DNA of 64,000 nt from Morella rubra. Lineage: Eukaryota; Streptophyta; Magnoliopsida; Fagales; Myricaceae. The notes under the pieces are model-generated. The model was not told the origin of the DNA. It was given only the letters and a program-made list of their open reading frames with translations, and did no database searches. The stretch covers positions 62,001 to 126,000 of the forward strand of contig RXIC02000492.1 of NCBI GenBank assembly GCA_003952965.2. The letters are read 5' to 3'. The translations under genes and the position numbers were made by a program. Positions within the stretch are counted from its first letter, which is position 1, and each line of letters starts with the position of its first letter. Positions 57,443 through 64,000 of the stretch are shown one piece after another.

Positions 57443-58710
57443 AATTTTGTTTGGGTATTAGTGAATCAAAAACAGCAGACGAGAGAGAGTATCAGGAAAA
57501 CAAAAGCGCAAAGGGTTTCGGCTCATGGACTCCTTCCCGCCAGTCTTACTCTTAAAGTGCGTCGTTCTGTGCGCACGTGTGTTTCTGTCTACTACATGGC
57601 ACCTGGAGAGTAGGTGTCCTACAATGGACTCTAACTTGCAGTGGTAGAGCTGCAAGCCCAAGGGCTACCAAAATTGTCCCCGGGATGGGCCTTTTATCTT
57701 TTTTGGGACTCAGTACATTAGTAGCGACCTCTTTAATCTCCTGGGTCGATTTGATCAGCCCACATGCACATATTTGGTCGAGCCACATGCGTCTTTTTTC
57801 TCTCTTTCTAGGTAGCCACATGCGTCATGCTTGCAGCAAATTTGATCTCGAGACTGCAGCCAATTTTCCCCTGACACTTCGTTGAAACTTCCTTTCGTCG
57901 GCAGCGTATTCCCCAAAAAACCCCTTAATATGTGTGTGGAATGGGTCAACCTGGACAGCTGCACGCGTCATGAAATATAACGCATACTCAAATGTCGAAA
58001 TCGGATCGATTCGACATAAATATTTCAATGCGAACACAAAACATTCTTAGGGAGTCAACAGCACCGGATCGGGGGTAAACCAATCTTTTGACCGAAGGAC
58101 GTCACAATTTCTTTCTTTTTTTTAAGTAAGGTCGTCACAATTTCACTCTCACAAGATTAGCTACCGCCTTCTCCAGAGCATCAACCACTCTGTTCTACAT
58201 GGACCCACTCGATATGTTCTAGTTGATCACGTACTTTCTTTCTAATCTAGCGGTGCTAAATCATTTGGGAGACGGACATTATTTCTGCTCGCACCGTAGA
58301 AGATCTTAAACGTAGATAAGATTCCAAACGTGCTCCAAGTGTCATTGAAACCTTAAAAAGCCCGGCAAACGCTCCTCAGTCCTCCCTGCAAAGACACTAG
58401 TCACTGTCTCTCTTTCTCTCTCTTGGGTCTCCACTCCCCCCCCCCCCCTTTCTTCTAACACGCTCACATGCTCCGACTTATTCTCGACTCCCATTTTTAG
58501 CTCCCAGTGTCATTAAAACCCTAAATGCCGGAAGATTTCCTCTCAGTAAATGTTTTGACAATGGCATATATAGAAAATCTACTAACGCAGCTTCAGGGCC
58601 ATTAGATAATTTGTTAACACTGACATTAGACAACTATTTTGAGATTGCATCCTTTGTATTCTTTCATAGGTCTTGGGTGGCAGAAAGATTGGAATAGGGA
58701 GCTACTAGCC
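57443..58710. promoter_or_regulatory. Divergent intergenic region of FEN1 and pectin acetylesterase
   Basis: It separates the FEN1 ATG (minus) from the esterase ATG (plus). TTCCCGCC at 57534-57541, about 92 bp upstream of FEN1, fits an E2F site, as expected of an S-phase gene. A telo-box-like AAAACCCTAAA at 58515-58525 lies toward the esterase. A partial direct repeat links 58338-58375 and 58504-58535 (AGTGTCATT(G/A)AAACC). TTCATAG at 58664-58670 looks like a 5' UTR splice acceptor for the esterase. A C-run is at 58437-58448. Confidence 0.55.
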
Positions 58711-61700
58711 ATGGCGAAGCTTTTGTGGGTTTGGATTGTTATCGGACTTGTTCTAAGCAACTGGGTGGACGGGTTTGAGGAGCATAGTCTCAATATAACA
58801 GCAATGCCTTTGTGGGAGACGGAGGCTTATGGAGTCTTCAAAGCTACAAAAGTTCCTAATGCCTTGATGGTAGAACTTACCCTCATTCAAGGTGCTGGTG
58901 CAAAAGGAGCAGGTAGATGTCCTTGTTTCTATTAGTACCATATGTTTTCTTTCTTTGTGGTTTCTCTTCTGATTTACTGCCTTTTCCCCGAAATTTCCAT
59001 AAAAAAATTCCTCAGTTTGCTTGAATTTGGTATTCATTTTCTTATGTCCCATGTCTACCTCCTACTCAAACAGTTTCTGGATGTAATGCTAATCTTTTCT
59101 AGAGTGTAAATCTTTCATTATGATTAATTTATGGTAACTCGTATCGAATTATATTAAAAAATAGACTCTCCTCTGTTTTTTTGTTGTTGGAATTATTCAA
59201 TGTGTAAACCATTTATTCTTCAGTCATATTGATTATCTGGCCTTCCGCTTTTGCTGTTAGTCTTTTCCATCGAATCATATTTCCCGATGTCATCTCATTG
59301 CCGTTTGTGAGAAATGTACTATTTTGGAAGGAAATGTGCAGAATTTCTAATTGACTTTATATCGCCCCTGATAATAATATTTATAAAGTTGGTACTATTG
59401 TCGCTATAATGCTTATTTGTATGTTGATCTACTTTAATCGTTCAGTTGGACTGTTTCAAAGGGTTATTCAAACCCCAATGTCCCTCCACAGACTAGAGAA
59501 GCACACATTCACACATGGACACAAGTTTCTATTTCAGATAATTTTCACTCTCCTACGTGGCTATCCTTCTTCTGTGGTAGGCTATTTGTCTCGTTTTGAA
59601 CTAATACACCAACCTTTAATTTCTTTCTAACAGTCTGCTTGGATGGAACATTACCCGGGTATCACTGGCATCGTGGGTATGGGTCAGGAGCAACTAGCTG
59701 GCTCATTCAATTGGAGGTTTGTGGGATAGACTCGAAATGGCATTATTTCATACAGAATGCATTGGTTATTTCCATATAATCTTTGTGTAGTTTATAGTCT
59801 ACAGTACTCACCTTCGAAACACATGATGATCATGACTTCATTGAACAACAATTTGATTGTCTTTAATGCCAAATGCAAGAAAGTTAATATTCTATCGCTG
59901 TATGGTGCTTGTTGAATATCCAATATAAGGCTTTCACCATACCAGTTTTATGGCATGACTGAAGTTATTTGTCCGAGAACCCTATGGCTCTCTAAGATGT
60001 ACTGTCTTTCTAATATTACTGTTGATGTTCTGGCTGTTGCCATTGTCACCATTATTAATGATTATGGGCTTCCAACCTATGTCTCAGTCAACGTTCTAAT
60101 GCTCTAATGATGTCCTTAGTTGTGGATTTGGCTTATTCAAATATCTCGTGGCAGGGAGGCGGATGGTGTAATAACGTTAGAACTTGTGTTTATCGCAAAA
60201 AAACTCACCATGGATCCTCAACATACATGGAAAAGGAGATAGCATTTATGGGAATACTGAGCAATAAAGCCAAAGAAAATCCCGGTTTCCTCTCGAACTT
60301 GACAATATCACAAATTCATTCTGTATTTTCTGTTCTTTTTCCACCTGATCTTTCTTGACTATATTCACGTGCATCTGAGGTTGCAGATTTTTTCAACTGG
60401 AATAGAGTGAAACTTCGTTACTGTGATGGTGCCTCTTTTACTGGGGATGATGAAAATAAGGTTGCAATAATGTTTTTCCCGAGTGACTGTCTTCCATGAC
60501 AGATTGATTCCGAATTCTTCTTTTTTGTCTGTGTTCACTCTATGTTAACATATATGATTCTGTTTGTCAGGCTGCACAGCTGCAATTTAGGGGACAACGG
60601 ATATGGTTGGCTGCAGTGGAAGATTTAATGTCCAAGGGAATGCGCGCTGCTAGACAGGTTTAATTTCATTGTGATTTTTTCTCTCTTTTGTTGTTTTTTC
60701 CTTTATGATCTTTTTGACATATAATGTATTGGGCTTCAGGCTCTTCTTTCTGGGTGCTCTGCCGGGGGTCTGGCATCTATTTTACACTGTGACGAATTTC
60801 GAAGTTTATTTCCAAGAACTACAAAAGTGAAGTGCCTAAGTGATGCTGGAATGTTTCTTGATGTGTAAAGACTCACCCTCCCTTCATGCTCTTATGGTTC
60901 AATAATATCGATATGCAGAATTCTCCCTTAATATGTAGTTTGCAATATGTGCAATTTCCACTGATGGTCCTGCTTGGAATTATAGGGCGGATGTATCAGG
61001 TGGGCGCACCCTCAGGAACTTTTTTGGTGGTGTAGTAGGCTTGCAGGTACAAGGTGCATTTTAAATAAGAATGTCTTATCTTTATATTCGAGATTAGCCT
61101 ACAATAGACGTGGACTATAACACTGGATGTTTGCTGAATATTCATTCATCTATCATGCTTACTCAATGATCTAGCAATCATGATGAGGCAAGCCAAGCTT
61201 TTATTGATAAGTTTTGGTGGAGGTAAATATCTTGTTTACCATTTTCTGTCGTAAGAAGTAACTGATACTCTATTGGCCTGTGCTTTCTGGTAAAAACATG
61301 TTCAGAAAATAAAATCCATAAAAATAAATGCAGATGGCATACGCCAATCTTCTCTATCAAGATGGCTGCCAGGAAATTTCTTTAGTCAAGAATAGGACAT
61401 TGACCCTTGCTCAAGCATAAAGTAGATGCAAAATCAAAGAAGTGGTTGTGAGTGCTCCGTTCTTATTTTCTCTCTCTAAATTCATTATGGTTTACCAAAG
61501 TTTCAAGTGAAAAATGATTACTGAGAAGAACTCAATAAGCGCTTAAACATTATCTTATGGTTCATACTCAAATCCATTCTGCATATGCCAAGTCATTGTG
61601 CAAGGCATTAGTGTCGTCATTAGAAAATGTGTCTTTCTACATAAGTTATTAAGTGAAAAATGATTACTGAGAAGAACTCAATAAGCGCTTAAACATTATC

Positions 61701-63530
61701 TTATGGTTCGTACTAAAATCCATGGTGCTTATGCCAAGTCATTGTGCAAGGCATTAGTGTCGTCATTAGAAAATGTGTCTTTCTACATAAGTTATCAAGT
61801 AACATAGGCCATAGGTATGAGGATATTACCCCTATTTGGAGGTGAGTGCTCATTCGTTTGTCATTGCTTAAGTTTTCTACCGGACCCCTTCTGCCCCCTT
61901 TAGAAAAGCCTGATTTTGAGCCTGAGAGATTGATGGACCTGCTGAAAGTCAGATGTACCTAGTGACCAAACAAAGTTGTTGAATCCAGCTAGCTAAGGGA
62001 ATTTTTAAGAGTTCTGCCCCACTTAATTCTTGTTATACAGGTTTGGACCAGTTGGCATGATTGTAATGCATGCTTAATTTCCATAATTATTTCAGGGAGT
62101 CAGGAATACTCTCCCGCGTATCTGTACCAACAACCTAGATACAACTTCGGTAATCTCTCTTGATTTTTCTCTGGCATATGTCTCATTTCAACCTTGATGC
62201 AAGAAACAAAATTCTGTGCTCTGTTGTTTATTCTGAAACTGACTTCCTTCTTTTGTTCCTTTTCCCTTTTCCTCATCAGTGCTTCTTCCCTCAGAACTTA
62301 ATTGATCAGATTGAGACCCCACTTTTTATTCTCAATACAGCCTATGATTCATGGCAGGTAATTGTTCATTTATATTGGTGCTTTTGTTTCGTCTTACTAT
62401 TCCACTGCCTTGAGTCACAAACTAGACCAATAAAGTTATGTGATTTCCACCTTGAAATCAGGTCCAATCCAGTTTAGCTCCACCACCAGCAGATCCCTCA
62501 GGCTATTGGCATGAATGTAGATTAAATCATGAGAAATGTACTCCAGCTCAGATCCAATTTCTGCAAGGTGACTCCAAACATCAGGAAATAAAAAATAAAA
62601 ACCTTGAGCTTCTGATTTCCTATTGGCTTAAAAGCATAATATCTCAATTAATCTACTTGACAATACATCTCTTTGCTTGATGGAACAGGGTTCCGGAAAG
62701 AAATGCTGATGGCAATGAGGCGTTTCTCAACTTCTAAAGAAAATGGGCTGTTTATAAACTCATGTTTTGCTCACTGCCAAACAGAGAGGCAGGATACATG
62801 GTTTGCTGATGATTCTCCAGTTATTGGAAAGAAGGTACAGTTGACTGAACTGTTTATATTTCACTTTGTCTTATGCATGTATTACGGGACTCACAAGTTA
62901 CACGTTTGTGTGTTCCTAGTCTTATGAAGAGGTCCAAAAGTGTGATATAACACTATGCTAGGAAACTCACCTCCACAAACACGGAGGAAATGCCTTTATG
63001 CTTCAGTAGCCTTAGAGCCTTAAGATCAGTTTTCTTATACTTTATTCTGCTCTTCTCTAGTAACCTTATAACTCTGTTGGGAGAAAAAAGATTAACTTAA
63101 ATTATGGCTGACGAAAGGAAAGGATCGATCATCCCTATTAGTAGTGTGCTAATAATAAAGGTTCAGATTTTCCGAAATCTGAGATTTTTTTGTGTGGAAA
63201 GACTACTCACAACTTTAGGGGCCAATTGTTGGCTGATTGTGCTTGAAATGTCAGATAAGAATACATATACTGACTCCTGATTTAATAGTGTTGAGTGCCA
63301 GTGAGACCTTATACCTATTCTGAGTTCTTGCATTCTGAATCCTATTTCTCGTTCTTATAACATGGATTTAGCATAGACCAAAGTCTCAAGTTACTTAAAA
63401 TTTTATAATTGCCTATGTGCAGGCAATTGCACTTGCTGTAGGAGACTGGTATTTCGAACGAGCAAGAGTCAAAGCCGTTGACTGCCCTTACCCTTGTGAC
63501 AAGAGTTGCCACCATCTCATTTTCAAATGA
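58711..63530 (+). CDS. Pectin acetylesterase (CE13, Notum-like fold)
   Basis: Removes acetyl groups from homogalacturonan in the cell wall. It has 417 aa in 12 exons: 58711-58912, 59634-59716, 60155-60284, 60387-60460, 60571-60657, 60740-60864, 60986-61046, 62096-62149, 62280-62357, 62462-62567, 62689-62834 and 63423-63530. All introns are GT-AG and phases agree. Residues 1-21 are a signal peptide ([16 protein letters not shown] then DG). GGGWCNN and the nucleophile elbow GCSAGG (Ser199) are intact; Asp295 (NTAYDSW) and His362 (CFAHCQ) are the expected triad partners. Many paired cysteines fit a secreted protein. The upstream in-frame ATG at 58639 is not used because a likely 5' UTR acceptor sits between. 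In Arabidopsis, a pectinacetylesterase gene lies beside FEN1 (recollection). Confidence 0.96.
61505..61796. repeat. 146-bp tandem duplication in esterase intron 7
   Basis: Units 61505-61650 and 61651-61796 are nearly identical (AAGTGAAAAATGATTACTGAG ... CATAAGTTAT), with about eight differences clustered around 61570-61590 / 61716-61735. Non-coding. Confidence 0.92.
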
Positions 63531-64000
63531 GCCTAGCTTTAGTCATTGCTTGATCCATGGTAACGTAAAGAATATTGATTTCCATTTGATATTGGAGGAA
63601 CTTAGCAAATCAATTGTATTTGATAGATGACAAGAAACATGAAGGTTGCTGAGAAGTGCAAAATAAGTTCAGCCCCTTCACGTTGATTTATAGCAATCCA
63701 ACGGTAAATGCAGTTTACATTTTGCAATTTCTTGTTCTCGTAATAATTCACTTGTAATTAGCCAATGAGAGTAGCTGCATATGCTTATGCGACTGCCATT
63801 GCCTAGTCCATGTCCTTAACTGAGTTGTTGACAAGAGACAAGGCATGAGGGATTTATTTAGCTTATGAAGTGGGTGATTGTCAATTTCAAGACCGTTTGT
63901 CATATACATTTCCGAGGTTGTACAAACTTTAAACTTCCTGTCCTGTCCGTTTGTGAGACAGAGGATTTTTTTTGTGTGAATATTAATAATGCCCATAGGC
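63531..64000. other. Downstream of the esterase gene
   Basis: Contains the esterase 3' UTR. No other gene is supported; an open frame at 63748-63996 on the minus strand has no recognised domain. Confidence 0.5.

Noticed and set aside
57552..58037. Several overlapping open frames (70-102 codons) in the FEN1/esterase interval
   Set aside because: Present on both strands, mutually overlapping, no domains; the region is better read as promoter sequence.
1..64000. tRNA, rRNA or organellar DNA insertions
   Set aside because: I saw no cloverleaf with conserved A/B boxes and no rRNA or plastid gene sequence, but short degraded copies could be missed by eye.

Overview
This is nuclear DNA from a plant, almost certainly a eudicot. 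The genes have many GT-AG introns and plant-type products, the intergenic DNA is AT-rich, and there are nested Ty1-copia, LINE, CACTA, hAT and Mutator-like insertions. I cannot name the species. The window divides at about 32.6 kb.

Left part (1-32,560) is repeat-dominated. It opens with the 3' half of a decayed copia element. A RING-H2 E3 ligase gene follows at 14,363-14,875. Its downstream region (from 2,168) and its promoter region (8,795-9,270) are each repeated elsewhere without the gene, so this looks like a tandem duplication broken up by transposons. Between these lie a solo LTR (5,564-6,879), two inverted copies of an LTR-like repeat (2,643-4,370 and 7,560-8,717), an LTR with primer-binding site (10,936-11,340), CACTA ends, another copia fragment, several Mutator-like MITEs with 9-bp target duplications, a long foldback element and a hAT-like element. 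At 25,895-27,446 (minus strand) the last seven exons of an importin-9/Kap114 gene survive with open frames and good splice sites, but the rest of the gene is absent. A structurally complete, coding-dead copia (28,238-32,440, target duplication AGAAC) separates it from the right part.

Right part (32,560-64,000) is gene-rich. It holds a cytosolic-type glutamyl-tRNA synthetase lacking its N-terminal region (+), a two-exon germin-like protein (-), a 19-exon MBOAT/GUP1-like acyltransferase (+), a 17-exon FEN1 flap endonuclease (-) and a 12-exon pectin acetylesterase (+). Every exon junction of the last four keeps frame, giving proteins of 225, 537, 385 and 417 aa. From memory, Arabidopsis chromosome 5 has pectinacetylesterase, FEN1, germin-like and GluRS genes close together in the At5g26670-At5g26710 interval, so this half looks like a conserved microsyntenic block with the MBOAT gene as an extra member. 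Small transposons sit in the MBOAT introns, and two 5'-truncated LINEs with long target duplications lie between genes.

The genes do not form a pathway. Their grouping reflects shared ancestry of the block. FEN1 and the pectin acetylesterase are divergently transcribed from a 1.27-kb interval, and MBOAT and FEN1 converge. I found no novel defence or biosynthetic system. The most informative structures are the importin-9/GluRS breakpoint, the broken RING duplication and the empty-site comparisons that date insertions relative to duplications.
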